Source: Phycisphaera sp. (GTDB lineage: Bacteria; Planctomycetota; Phycisphaerae; Phycisphaerales; SM1A02). From it: a DNA stretch of 64,000 nucleotides. Below, piece after piece: positions 1 through 10,100 of this stretch. The translations under genes and the position numbers were made by a program. The stretch covers positions 55,898 to 119,897 of the forward strand of contig WGMP01000014.1 of the NCBI GenBank assembly GCA_016124975.1, read 5' to 3'. Each line of letters starts with the position of its first letter. Positions within the stretch are counted from its first letter, which is position 1. The notes beneath the pieces were generated by a model that made no database searches, was not told the origin of the DNA, and saw nothing but the letters and a program-made list of their open reading frames with translations.

Positions 1-255
1 TTCGACGGCACGCTTGCGAGCCTCGATCTCGCGGCGGGCAACTTTCGCGGCAACATCGCCCCGGCCATCTCCGCAAACTTCTCGTCGCTCTTCGCGGCTG
101 CGTCGAATGCGGGCGGCAACATGAACGCGATCCTCGGCCTCGGGAACACGAGCTTCCAGGATCAGATCATCGATGTCACCAACGGCATCCCCTCGCCCGG
201 CGCCATGGCGCTTCTCGCCCTCGCGGGCTTCACGGGCCTGCGTCGCCGTCGCTGA
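1..255 (+). CDS. C-terminal end of a PEP-CTERM-like exported protein (partial)
   Basis: The frame is open from base 1 and stops at TGA 253-255, so only the last 84 residues are present. The body is Ala/Asn/Gly-rich. The tail has the layout of a PEP-CTERM sorting signal: a short Pro motif (PSPGAMALLALAG), a hydrophobic stretch and a terminal LRRRR cluster. Proteins with this tail are exported, anchored by the hydrophobic segment and processed by an exosortase (family knowledge). The proline motif is PSPG rather than the classical PEP, as often seen in planctomycetes. The N-terminal domains lie outside the window, so no specific function can be given. Confidence 0.75.
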   Translation, partial: FDGTLASLDLAAGNFRGNIAPAISANFSSLFAAASNAGGNMNAILGLGNTSFQDQIIDVTNGIPSPGAMALLALAGFTGLRRRR

Positions 256-342
256 ATCGGCGCGCTGCACCCAACGCATCATCTGCGCATCATCCGCGCG
301 GCCTCCGAAACTCGGGGGCCGCGCGTCTTTTTCCCGCGCGAG

Positions 343-1722
343 TCACTCGGCGGCGCGCGGATCGCGCGGCGCACCCGGTTCCCGCCCGAAGAGCGCGACA
401 TACATGATGCGATAGAGGTCGGTGTTGTCGAGGTTGCCGCGGACGAGTTCGGACGCGGGCCCCGCCGCGCGCACGATGACGGGATCGCCGCCGTCCTGAT
501 GGCTCGCCCACGCGACGGCGAAGGGGAGCCGCACGCCGTTCCGATCGGCTGCCGCGAGGAACGGCACGGTGCCCGCGCCATCGACGCCGTCGAGCGCGGC
601 GCCGTCGCCTGGAAGCGTCGCGGGCAGCGGCTTGTCGCGCACGATCACGCCGCCAGACTCGGGCATGGCCACGACCTGCGGCCGCGAGGCGTCGCTGTCG
701 GCGGCGACGAGGACGAGCGTGGCGGGATTCGCGGCGCGGTGCGCCTCGGCGATCGCGATGACCTCGTCCGCGCGCCGAAGCGCCTCGAGAAGCCCTGAGG
801 CGTTGTTCGTGTTGGAGAAGTTGTCGGTGCCTTCCTCCTCGACGACGAGCATGAACCCGTCGGGATCGGCCGCGAGCACGCGCAGCGCGGCGCGCGTCAT
901 CTCGCCGACGGTCGGGTGCGCCGCTGGATAGGGCACGAGGCCGCGCTCGCGGAGCGACTCCTCGCCGCGGTCGTTGTAGGTGTCCGTCTCGGCGAAGAGG
1001 CCGAGGAGGTGCGTGGTTCCTGCGGGAACCGCCGCCAGTTCCTCGCGCGTGAAGACGACGGCGTAGCCAGCGGCGCGCGCCTCCGCGACGAGATCGCGAC
1101 CGTCGTCGCGGCGGCCGACGCCGTGCCGGCCCGCGACGCCCTTCGGCAAGAACAGCGCCTCGCCGCCGCCGAGGATGACCTCGGCCTTCGACTCGAGCAG
1201 CTGGCGCACGATCTCGGTGGTCATCGAGCGCTTGGGAACGCTCGCGAGGAAGCAGGCGGTGCCGGGTTCGGCGAGGTGGCCCGAGTTCACGACTCCGACC
1301 GCGCGTCCCGCGCGCGCCGCCTCGCGCATGATGCTGAGCCGCTCGCCCGACGCGGCGACGGGGATCTCCGCGCCATCCATGCCGAAGCTGTCCTGGGGCA
1401 CCTTGACGCCATAGGCGTGCACCGTGCCGCCCGAGTGGCTCGAGGGCGCGAGGCTGTCGCGCATGTGCGGTCGATAGGTCGCCATCGCGGGGAGCCTGTC
1501 CCACGCGAGCTCGCCGTCGGGGCCGGCTGCGTGGATGCGCAGAAGTCCCCAGTGCCCGAGGCCCGTTCCGTCGGGGTGGATGAAGATGACGCTCGTGTGC
1601 GGAGGAGCGTCCGCACGCGGAGCATCGTCGCCCAAAGCGACGCCCGACATGGGTGACAGCGCTGCGGCGGCGAAGACTGCAAGACGCGGGAGGCTTGATG
1701 CAAGGGCTGAGGGCGAGCGCAT
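343..1722 (-). CDS. alkaline phosphatase family protein, secreted
   Basis: A 459-residue phosphomonoesterase-type protein of the alkaline phosphatase superfamily. Residues 1-31 form a signal peptide, so it is probably periplasmic. HPDGTG (about 49-54) matches the N-terminal metal-binding Asp region. SHSGGTVHAYGVKV (from about 95) aligns with the nucleophile loop of PhoA-type enzymes, and later AADSDAS and SHQDGGDP resemble the remaining metal-ligand regions. The Asp-Ser of classical PhoA reads His-Ser here, so it belongs to a divergent subfamily and its exact substrate is uncertain. I chose ATG at 1722 rather than the GTG one codon upstream, because TACGCT lies 6 nt before it and suggests a leaderless start. 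The next upstream gene is on the same strand with a 62-bp gap. Confidence 0.8.
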   Translation of the reverse strand: MRSPSALASSLPRLAVFAAAALSPMSGVALGDDAPRADAPPHTSVIFIHPDGTGLGHWGLLRIHAAGPDGELAWDRLPAMATYRPHMRDSLAPSSHSGGTVHAYGVKVPQDSFGMDGAEIPVAASGERLSIMREAARAGRAVGVVNSGHLAEPGTACFLASVPKRSMTTEIVRQLLESKAEVILGGGEALFLPKGVAGRHGVGRRDDGRDLVAEARAAGYAVVFTREELAAVPAGTTHLLGLFAETDTYNDRGEESLRERGLVPYPAAHPTVGEMTRAALRVLAADPDGFMLVVEEEGTDNFSNTNNASGLLEALRRADEVIAIAEAHRAANPATLVLVAADSDASRPQVVAMPESGGVIVRDKPLPATLPGDGAALDGVDGAGTVPFLAAADRNGVRLPFAVAWASHQDGGDPVIVRAAGPASELVRGNLDNTDLYRIMYVALFGREPGAPRDPRAAE

Positions 1723-1784
1723 CACCCAAGCGTAATCGAAACGCAGCGACCGTCTGCTCGCGAGAGCGTGCCGATCGAGGGTCG

Positions 1785-3959
1785 TCAGCCTCTCGTCGGC
1801 GCCTTCACGCCCGCGATCTTGCGCAGCGCCTCGACCGCGGGGTCGACCTGCTCCTTGCCGCGCAGCGTGATGGTCTCCTTGCCTTCGAACGACGCGAGCA
1901 GCTGCTCGGCCCAGCGCTTCTTCGCGGGACGCGCCACCGTCTTCGCCCAGCCGTTGATCTCGGCCGCGAACCGTTGCGAGGCGCGGCGGTCCTTGCCGCG
2001 CTCGGGCGACGCGAGATAGGACGCGATCTCCGCCTGGCAGCGTGCCACGAATCCGTCGTCGCCGCCGACGCCGCGCCAGCAGCGCGCGAGGAGCTCGCCG
2101 TTCGTCGAGCCCTGCCGCTCGAGCGCCTCGAGCAGCCTCGCGTGCTCCTCGGGCGTCGCGGGCGCGGGCAGCGCGGCGACGCGTGCATGCGCGAGGTCGC
2201 GCACGGTCGAGCGGTAGAGCGCGTGCTGCTTGTCATCGGTCGCCTTCGCGAACCTGTCCGCGCAGGCGTCGGCGATCGCAAGCGCGGACTTCGCGTCGGG
2301 CGCCGCGTCGAGCGCTGCGGTGATGGCCGCGAGGGCGAATGCACTCTCGGCGAGCGCCGCCTTCACGAACCCCACGCACTCGCGCGCACGGTCGTCGGGC
2401 GAGAGCGCGTTGAACGCGCGCACCATGGCGAGGCTCTCGACATACTCGGCGAACCCCGCGTTCACGCCCCACGCGACCGACTGGTGGAACACCATCGGCC
2501 TGCGGCCGCCCTTGTCGTCGTAGTTCCAGCCCGCGTGCACGGTGGTGACCTCGTCGCCGCCCGTCGCATACTGTCCGCCCTTGCAGCGGAACTCCTTCGC
2601 CTTCGCGTCGTACTCCATGAACACGATCGCGCAGTGGCCAGGCTGCCCCGCGGTCGACGCAGGCTGCCCCACGATGCGGTGCGTGCGCGCGCCGATGTTC
2701 CCCATCGTGCCGCACACGCCGCCGTCCTTCCACATCATCTGGATCGAGCCGTAGCTGAACGCGATCGGCGCCACGCGCCGCGCGCTCTGCATGTCGAACT
2801 GCTGCGCGATGTCGCCGATGTACTCGCCGTAGGTGCGGAACTCGCCGTCGTCGCGGAACCGCGTCCAGATGTCCTCGCGCTCGCGTAGCGGCTGGTCGTC
2901 GGCCGCGAGCATCATGAGGACGGGCCACGGCGCGTTCAGCGGGAAGCGGGGCCACTCGCGCGCGGCGCGGACTTCATCGGGGAACCCGTGGCGGTCGTTG
3001 CGGATGAACCACGCCATCGACTCGGCGGCGGTGGGGGCGCGGTCGCGCGCGGCGGGCATGCGGCCCTTTGCGCGATAGGCGCCGTGGAAGAGCTCGTGCG
3101 CGGCGGCGATCCGCTCGCGCAGCGACTTGTCCGAGACCGCGTCGGTGGAGCCCCAGTGGACGGCACGGTCGCCGCAGTCGATCTTCACATCGGGGTGGCC
3201 GTGCGCGGCCATGTGCTCGTTGAACTCCTGCTGAAGCGTGCGCGACGCGATCACATCGGCGGCGCGCAGCGGGCGCTTGACCATCTTCTTCACGCTGACG
3301 GCCGCGCGCTGCGGCTTCGCGATGCCGCGCTCGTCGTACTCGAGCGGCGGGAGCTCCTTCACCTCGACCTCTTCCTCGATCTCGGGATGGTCCTCGAGGA
3401 AGTTGACGATGTGGTCGTCGCGGTCGAGCGGGCGCGACGGGTCCTTGGTGTCGACGCGCACGCGCGGGTCGCCTGGAATCTCGAGCACGAGCGGCGCGCG
3501 GGGCGAGACATCGGGAAGCGTCTCGGGCGCGGTCGCGCCGTCTGCGTCGTTCCACGGCGTTCCCTGCTCGCCCCGCCTTGCATACGAGTCCTGCATCGCG
3601 AACGCGAGCGCGAGCTGCGTGTAGTCGCGCCGCACCGTGTCCTCGCCGAGATCGATCTCGAGCGAGCGCAGCTTGAGGAGGACGGGCAGCGGGTCGGCGC
3701 GGCAGCCGTAGACGGTGGTGCGCACGATGGGCGTGCGGTCGACCCACGCGAGGAAATCCTTCGGAAGCGCGATGCCGCGCTCCTGCAACGCGTCGCGCGT
3801 GCGCGCCTCGGCTGCGTCGAGGTAGGCCTCGGTGCGGCTCGACCAGCTCGACTCGCTCGCGGCTGTCGCGACGGCCTCCGACGCCGCGGGCGCGGTCGTC
3901 CCGATGATCGGAGCAAGAAGGGCGATGGCGAGGAGCGGAAGCCGAAGGACCGTGCGCAT
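1785..3959 (-). CDS. secreted protein with HExxH motif and Cys/His transglutaminase-like segment
   Basis: A 724-residue protein with an N-terminal signal peptide (LRLPLLAIALLAPIIG). I do not recognise the family. Two motifs stand out. HELFH at residues 288-292 has the HExxH pattern of zinc metallopeptidases. A later segment, GGVCGTMGNIGARTH with Cys at about 416 and PGHC with His at about 442, is spaced like the Cys and His of a transglutaminase-like core. The region after about residue 520 is helical and Ala-rich, with no clear domain. ATG 3959 is preferred over the upstream ATG at 3968, because TACCAT sits 7 nt before it and it opens the signal peptide directly. It may be a peptidase or peptide-processing protein of the cell envelope; this is a guess from motifs. 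Confidence 0.6.
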   Translation of the reverse strand: MRTVLRLPLLAIALLAPIIGTTAPAASEAVATAASESSWSSRTEAYLDAAEARTRDALQERGIALPKDFLAWVDRTPIVRTTVYGCRADPLPVLLKLRSLEIDLGEDTVRRDYTQLALAFAMQDSYARRGEQGTPWNDADGATAPETLPDVSPRAPLVLEIPGDPRVRVDTKDPSRPLDRDDHIVNFLEDHPEIEEEVEVKELPPLEYDERGIAKPQRAAVSVKKMVKRPLRAADVIASRTLQQEFNEHMAAHGHPDVKIDCGDRAVHWGSTDAVSDKSLRERIAAAHELFHGAYRAKGRMPAARDRAPTAAESMAWFIRNDRHGFPDEVRAAREWPRFPLNAPWPVLMMLAADDQPLREREDIWTRFRDDGEFRTYGEYIGDIAQQFDMQSARRVAPIAFSYGSIQMMWKDGGVCGTMGNIGARTHRIVGQPASTAGQPGHCAIVFMEYDAKAKEFRCKGGQYATGGDEVTTVHAGWNYDDKGGRRPMVFHQSVAWGVNAGFAEYVESLAMVRAFNALSPDDRARECVGFVKAALAESAFALAAITAALDAAPDAKSALAIADACADRFAKATDDKQHALYRSTVRDLAHARVAALPAPATPEEHARLLEALERQGSTNGELLARCWRGVGGDDGFVARCQAEIASYLASPERGKDRRASQRFAAEINGWAKTVARPAKKRWAEQLLASFEGKETITLRGKEQVDPAVEALRKIAGVKAPTRG

Positions 3960-3982
3960 GCGCGGCATGGTATCGCAGCGCA

Positions 3983-5038
3983 TCAGCGCACCAAGAGCAT
4001 CTCGCCGACGAGCCCGGGGCCGAACGCGAGCCCGACCCATGGCCGCGGCGCGTCTTCACGCATGAGGCGTTCGAGGATGAAGAGGAGCGTCGCGCTCGAC
4101 ATGTTTCCGTGGTCGCGCAGGATGGCGCGGCTCGCGTCTCCTGCGGAGGCCGCGAGCCCGAGCGACTCGAGCACGGACTCGATCACGCGCGGGCCGCCTG
4201 GATGGATCGCCCACGCGCCGATCTCGTCGACCCGGAGCCCGTGCGTCGCCAGCGCCGTGGCCGCCCACGCGCCGACCTCGCCGCGCAAGATGTCGGGAAC
4301 GCGCGCGCCGAGGGTCATCTCGAAGCCGTGATCGCCGATCGTCCACGCCATCTCGTCCTCCGTGCCCGCGAGAAGAAGCGAATGCGTGGCGGCGAGGCGC
4401 GGCGCGTGCGCGCGCGATCGCGCCGTGCCATCGACGATCGCGGCGGCCGCGCCATCGCCGAAGAGGGTGTTCGCGATGAGGCGATCGATGCGCGCGTCGT
4501 GGTGGAAGTGCGCCGAGCACACCTCGGCGCAGCAGACGAGGACGCGCGCGGACGGGTCGGTCGCCGCCAGCGCCCGCGCGACGCCGAGCGCGTTCACGGC
4601 CGCGTGGCAGCCCATGAAGCCGATGTTGACGCGCGCCACCGCACGCGGAAGACCGAGCCGCTCGATCAGGTGCGCGTCGACCCCCGGCGACTCGAAGCCC
4701 GTGCACGACGCCGTCACGACATGGGTGATGGTCGCGGGCTCGGCTTCGCCATGCGCAAGCGCTGCGCGGCACGCGCGCTCGGCCATCGCGCGCGCGGCCT
4801 GCGACCAGAGCCGCATGCGCGCGGCCGTGCCAGGCGCATCGCGGCCTGCGTAGAAGGGCGGCTCCGTCGCTGCGGCCGCGCCGCGCGAGTCGATCGCGCT
4901 TCGCTCGGCGAGGCGCGCAAGCAGCGCGCGGCTCGCCTCGGGCGGCGCGATCGCATCGGCGAACGCAAGCCACGCGTCGCGCGTCAGGCGCTCCTCGGGA
5001 GTCGCGGTGCCGATCGACCGGATCGAGGGGTCCGTCAC
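3983..5038 (-). CDS. type III polyketide synthase (chalcone/stilbene synthase family)
   Basis: A 351-residue thiolase-fold enzyme that condenses malonyl-CoA onto an acyl-CoA starter. The catalytic triad is visible: Cys112 in TASCTGFESPG, His279 in AIHPGG and Asn312 in DHGNMSSAT. Length is normal for bacterial type III synthases. The start is GTG at 5038, whose bases overlap the TGA of the upstream reductase (GTGA), so translation is coupled. It is the last gene of a three-gene operon with a reductase and a methyltransferase, which suggests a methylated and redox-tailored alkylresorcinol, pyrone or quinone-like product. The starter unit and product cannot be read from sequence. Confidence 0.9.
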   Translation of the reverse strand: MTDPSIRSIGTATPEERLTRDAWLAFADAIAPPEASRALLARLAERSAIDSRGAAAATEPPFYAGRDAPGTAARMRLWSQAARAMAERACRAALAHGEAEPATITHVVTASCTGFESPGVDAHLIERLGLPRAVARVNIGFMGCHAAVNALGVARALAATDPSARVLVCCAEVCSAHFHHDARIDRLIANTLFGDGAAAAIVDGTARSRAHAPRLAATHSLLLAGTEDEMAWTIGDHGFEMTLGARVPDILRGEVGAWAATALATHGLRVDEIGAWAIHPGGPRVIESVLESLGLAASAGDASRAILRDHGNMSSATLLFILERLMREDAPRPWVGLAFGPGLVGEMLLVR

Positions 5039-6132
5039 GGGAGCACCGCCCCTTCGAGCCGCGCCGCGAGACGCTCGAACGGCCGCGGTGCGCGCGAACC
5101 GATTGCGATCGCGGCGGCGACGAGCGCAGGGCTGCGGAGGATTCGCGCGATCGCACGGCAGCGCCACTTCGGCCGCGCCACGAGCGCCGCGTGGCGCGCG
5201 GCCCACGCGAGGTGCGCCTCCGCGTCGCGGGCGGCGAGTTCGCCCGCCGCGAGCCCCGTCGCGATCGCCCACGACATCCCCTCGCCCGTGAACGGCTCGA
5301 CATAGCCGGCCGCGTCGCCTGCGACGAGAATGCCCGGGGCCGCAAGTCGCGCGCGCACGCGGGTCAGCTGCGGCGTGCCGCGCCAGCGCGCGCGCGTGAA
5401 CGCGTCGGCGTCGTGCGCCACCCCCGCGAGGAGCCCGCGCGCGCACGCCGCAACGCTTCCCGCGCTCCTGAGCGCCGCGGGCGCCACCGCGGCGGCGATG
5501 TCGATCTCGCCCGAAGGAAGCCGCACCGCGCCGATGTATCCCTCGCGCGCGACATGCATGTGGACCTCGCCTCTGGGGCAATCGAGCGAGCCGCTCGGAA
5601 GAAGCGCGCCGAAGCCCATCATGCTTCGCGGCGCGATCCGCCAGTCGAAACCGGGCACGCCATCGAGCGCGCCGCCCTGCAGCCCGTCGGCGACGATGAC
5701 TGTGCGCGCGTCGAGCGTCGACACGCGCTCGCCGCGCGTCAGCTGCACCGAGCGATCAGGCTCGATGCGTGCGGATGTCTCGAAGCGAACCTCGGCCCCC
5801 GCGCGCCGAGCCGCGTCGACGAGCCGCGCATCGAGATCCTCGCGCGCGATCGCGACGCCCGCCTCTCGCCGCAGCGTCATCGCGCGCACGCCGCTCACGA
5901 CGCGGATCGCGCGCAGCGGCGTCGCGCCAGCGAGCGCATCGCCCGCGCCCGCCGCCGCAAGCGCCGCGATCCCCGACTCCGCGAGGCAGCAGCCGCAGAC
6001 CTTCGCCCGCGGAAACGCGGCGCGCTCGACGAGCACCACGCGCGCCCCCGCGCGGGCCGCAGCGAGCGCGGCGCACGCGCCGGCAGGCCCGGCGCCGATC
6101 ACGGCGACCTCGCAGCGTTCGCGCGCGGTCAT
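5035..6132 (-). CDS. FAD-dependent oxidoreductase (geranylgeranyl-reductase-like)
   Basis: A 365-residue flavoprotein. Residues 9-35 hold the FAD-binding Rossmann motif VIGAGPAGACAA, followed by AFPRAKVCGCC, which is typical of the geranylgeranyl-reductase/halogenase branch. The second FAD signature, VAGDAAGYVEPFTGEG, lies near residue 270. It probably hydroxylates or reduces the product of the adjacent polyketide synthase. The ATG at 6132 overlaps the stop of the methyltransferase gene (ATGA), and its own stop overlaps the GTG of the polyketide synthase. All three genes therefore form one translationally coupled unit. Confidence 0.85.
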   Translation of the reverse strand: MTARERCEVAVIGAGPAGACAALAAARAGARVVLVERAAFPRAKVCGCCLAESGIAALAAAGAGDALAGATPLRAIRVVSGVRAMTLRREAGVAIAREDLDARLVDAARRAGAEVRFETSARIEPDRSVQLTRGERVSTLDARTVIVADGLQGGALDGVPGFDWRIAPRSMMGFGALLPSGSLDCPRGEVHMHVAREGYIGAVRLPSGEIDIAAAVAPAALRSAGSVAACARGLLAGVAHDADAFTRARWRGTPQLTRVRARLAAPGILVAGDAAGYVEPFTGEGMSWAIATGLAAGELAARDAEAHLAWAARHAALVARPKWRCRAIARILRSPALVAAAIAIGSRAPRPFERLAARLEGAVLP

Positions 6133-6857
6133 GCGCGCCTCCACCAGAGCGTCCATCGCGCGGGCCAGGCCGCGCGCACTTCCACCCCATGAAGCCCTGC
6201 GTCGCGCGCGAGCGACGCGATCTCGGAACGCGTGAAGGCGGCGCGCACGCTCGCGGTGGCATCGTGATGCACGATCGGCGATCGGCTCAGCGCGCGCGAG
6301 CCGAGCCACGCAAGCAGGAGCCCGCCGCGCGTCCGGTCGAGGTCGGTGACGCCGACCGCGCGCGACGCCGCGGCCGCCATGTGGCCGAGCACGCGCGTCG
6401 CGTCGGCGGGGTCGCAATGGTGGAGGAAGAGCGAGCAGGTCGCGACATCGCCCTCGCAGGGAAGCGGCGCCGCGACGGCGTCGGCCTCGAGCGTCGTCGC
6501 CGCGACATCGGCCGCGCGCGCCGCCGCCGCCGCGATCTCAAGCGCATGTCCGCTGCGGTCGCACAGCACCCACTCGATGCGGAGCCCCTCGCGCCGCGCC
6601 CACGCCGACATCGCGATCGGCGCGTCGCCCGCCCCCGTCGCGACATCGACCACGCGCAGCGCGCGTCCCGCTCGGTTCACCTCGCGCGCGTGCGCCGCGA
6701 TTCCGCGCCAGAGCAGCCGATGGCTGCGCGACCACGCGTTGAGCCGCATGAGGCCCGCCAACGCACGGTCATGCGCGGCCCCGTCGAGCCCTGGGTCGTC
6801 CATCAGCTCGGGAACTCGTCTTCGAATGCGCAGGTCGGTCGCGGCGGCGGTCGGCAC
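6129..6857 (-). CDS. SAM-dependent methyltransferase, first gene of the type III PKS operon
   Basis: A 242-residue class I methyltransferase. Motif I is VVDVATGAGDAP (about 69-80), followed by an acidic ADA strand and an LHHCDP post-motif region. It probably methylates the product of the downstream polyketide synthase. The ORF could extend to 7013, but GTG at 6857 is preferred: TACGCT lies 5 nt upstream, and the protein then begins at the LRIRRRVPELMDDP segment that precedes the fold. An ATG at 6803 is a shorter alternative. It is the promoter-proximal gene of the operon. Confidence 0.8.
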   Translation of the reverse strand: MPTAAATDLRIRRRVPELMDDPGLDGAAHDRALAGLMRLNAWSRSHRLLWRGIAAHAREVNRAGRALRVVDVATGAGDAPIAMSAWARREGLRIEWVLCDRSGHALEIAAAAARAADVAATTLEADAVAAPLPCEGDVATCSLFLHHCDPADATRVLGHMAAAASRAVGVTDLDRTRGGLLLAWLGSRALSRSPIVHHDATASVRAAFTRSEIASLARDAGLHGVEVRAAWPARWTLWWRRA

Positions 6858-7143
6858 GCGGGAGCGTAGCACCCAAGCCGCGCGCGCCCGCGGCCCACAT
6901 CTAGGACCGTGCCGTCGGTCATGCCTGGGCCTTCGCGTGTCCGCACAGGCGTGTAGCGCCTGTCGCGGGCCCGTCCGCGGGCCCATCCACAAGCCTCGGA
7001 GGCCCGCACGCACCTGCGCGAAGCGGGTCGACCCAGGAAAATCGCCATGACCCCCGCGGTTCGACCAAGCAGTCGCGGCGCTTTTCCTGTCTTCGCTCGA
7101 CGGGCCGTCTCGTTCGGCCGCGCTTCATCGAACGGAGCTCTTC
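6858..7143. promoter_or_regulatory. divergent intergenic region, promoters for the PKS operon and the FGE-like protein
   Basis: About 286 bp with no credible gene. On the minus strand TACGCT at 6863-6868 lies 5 nt from the methyltransferase GTG and is its probable -10 box. On the plus strand a GGAG at about 7135 precedes the ATG at 7144, so that gene has a short leader. Nothing else is recognisable. Confidence 0.5.
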
Positions 7144-10100
7144 ATGCAGTCGCAGATCGAATCCCCGCGTGGTCCTGGCCGTGTTACCCGTGCGCTGGCG
7201 GCGCCCGTTGCCGCGCTTGCCCTGCTCGCTTCTCCCCTGGCCGCGCTGGCGCAGTCCTCCTGCGATGCGGACCTCAACCGCGACGGCATCGTCTCTGGCG
7301 AGGACCTGACCCAACTTCTCGTCAGCTGGGGGTCGTGCGCTGGTTGCAGCGCCGACATCGATGACGACGGCACCGTGAACGGCACCGACCTCGCGTCGCT
7401 CCTGATCCTCTGGGGCGAGAGCTGCGTGCTCGGCCCGAACATCACCTCGATCTCGCCCGCGAGCGGACCTCGGTGGGGCGGAACCGAGGTGATCGTCACG
7501 GGAAGCAATCTGAGCGGCGTGCAGTCGGTCACGCTTGGCGGCAACGCCGCGGTCGTGCTCTGGTGGACGGACAACCAAATCGGGCTGCTGACCGCCGCGG
7601 GCGAACCAGGGGTCGTCGACCTCACGGTCACCGCACCCTCCGGCTCGGCGACGGCCGACGGTGTCTTCACCTACACCGCGACCGAGGCGCCCTCGTGGGC
7701 CACCGTGCTCGAGGAGACCCCCGATCCGAAGGTCGTCACCGATCCTGCGGTGCGCGCCGCGATCGAGTCGAGCGGCCTCCCGTGGCGCGTGCTCGCGGGC
7801 GCAGGTGGGCTCCAAGGCGAACCGATCGAGATGATCTTGATCCCAGGCGGCACCTTCGAGATGGGCTGCTCGCAGCCGCCGGCGCTCAAAGGCGCCGAAT
7901 GCCCGGCCGATGCGCTCCCCGTCCACACCGTGACGCTGCGACCGTTCTACATGTCGCGCACCGAGATCACGCAGTCGCAGTGGACTTCGTACGGGTTCTC
8001 CAACTTCTCGATCTTCAGCGGCCCCGGCTACCCCGATGCGGACAACCAGCCCGTCGAGAACATCATCCACGACGGCGCGACCAGCTTCGCGTCCTTCACG
8101 GGCTCGCGCCTGCCCACCGAGGCCGAGTGGGAGTTCGCCGCGCGCGCAGGCACAAGCACCGCGTTCTACGCGCCGAACGGCGGCACCAACGACCCCTTTG
8201 CGATCGATGAATGGGTGCTTTATGTCGACTCGAGCTTCCGCACGAAGCCCGTCGGCCTGAAGCCCGCGAACGGCTTCGGACTCCACGACATGGGCGGCAA
8301 TGTCGCCGAGATGGTGCAGGATCTCTACGCGCCGGACTACTACGCGAACAGCCCGTCGTTCGACCCGCGCGGTCCGACGAAGGGCACCCTCAGACTGGCG
8401 CGCGGCGGTTACTTCTATTCGAACGGGGCGGACACGACCGAGAGCGTCCTGATGTCCTCGTCGGGCCGTCGCTCGTTCGATGCGGGCGCGAGCAGCCCGT
8501 TCATCGGCTTCCGCACCGCGAAGGACTCGCCCGAGGCTGCCGTGGCGCTCTCGCTTTCGCCCGACATCGGTCCGGTTTCAGGCGGCCAGCTTGTCACGAT
8601 TCGTGGGCGCAACCTCGGCAGCGTCACCGCGGTGCGCTTCGAGTGCGGCGCGGGCAAGCCCGCCGATGTGACGATCGTCAGCCAGGACTACTTCACGCTC
8701 AGCTTCTACACGCCAGCCGGCGTGGAGGGCGACTGCGGCATCATCAGCCTCGAGTGGTCGTATCCGAACGGCAAGAATGGCCCCACCCTGCGCCTGGCGA
8801 ACGCGTATCGCTACGCGGAAGTCGCCACGCCAGACTGGGCGACTCTCATCGAGGCCTTCCCCGACCCTTCGGTCGTCACCGACCCGGCGTTGCGCGATGC
8901 GATCATCGCAACGGGCTCCGCGTGGCGCGTCATCCACAACGAGACGCAGATCGAGATGGTGCTCATCCCCGCGGGTTCGTTCGAGATGGGATGCACCGCC
9001 GACAATCCCATCTACTGCCAGCTGTACGAGTCTCCCGTGCACCCCGTCACGCTCACCGAGCCCTTCTACATGGCGCGCTACGAGGTGACGCAGGCGCAGT
9101 GGACCGCCGTGATGGGCTCGAACCCCTCGCAATTCCAGGGTCCGAAGTACGACCCCTTCACCCGTCCCGTCGAGGGGCTGTTCTGGCAGGATGCCCGCAA
9201 CTTCGTCTGCTCGACGGGCATGCGCCTTCCCACCGAGGCAGAGTGGGAGTACGCGTACCGCGCGGGCACCACGACCGACTTCCACGGGACGCCTGCGTTC
9301 CCGAACGGAACCGATGACCCTTCGGCCGCCGACGCCATCGGTTGGTTCGGCGACATCCCGAGCCAGGGCGAGCAGCCTGACTGCGTGCCGAACTCAGGTG
9401 GCGCGCCGCAACCCGTCGGCCTGAAGGCCGCGAACGGTTTCGGCCTCCACGACATGGCAGGAAACGTCATGGAGTGGGTGGGCGACCGTTTCGGCGTGTA
9501 CAGCGACGAAGCGCAGATCGACCCGATGGGTGACGAGACCTCGAACCAGCGCGTCGCGCGCGGCGGCGCGTGGGACCGCGGATGCGGCTCCATGCGCGCC
9601 TCGAGCCGCGATGCAGTCGACTTCACCTACTTCGGCGTCATGGGCTTCCGTCCCGTCATGCCGCTCGAGGGTGCGAGCTTCGTCGAGCTCACATCGGTGT
9701 CGCCCGCGACGGGCCCGACGACAGGCGGAACCACCGTCACGCTCACCGGCAAGGGCTTCAACTGCGTGAGCGCCATCGCCGTCTACAGCGGCGGGAGCAC
9801 CACCTACCTCGAGAACATCACTTCGGTGAACGACCGCACCATCGTCTTCACGCTGCCCCCTGGCGTTGCTGGCACAGGGTCGATCGGCGTGATGCACAGG
9901 CTCACGACGGTGTGGACCTATCTCTACGACTCGTTCACCTATGTCGTGCCCGCTCCCGTGGTCGCGTCGATCTCGCCGCTCGTCGGCCCCGTCTCTGGCG
10001 GCACGCCCGTGACGATCACGGGCACGAACCTCACGAACGCGAGCGCTATCGCCTTCGACGGCGTCTCCGCAAGCGGCGTGACGGTGGTGAACGCGACCAC

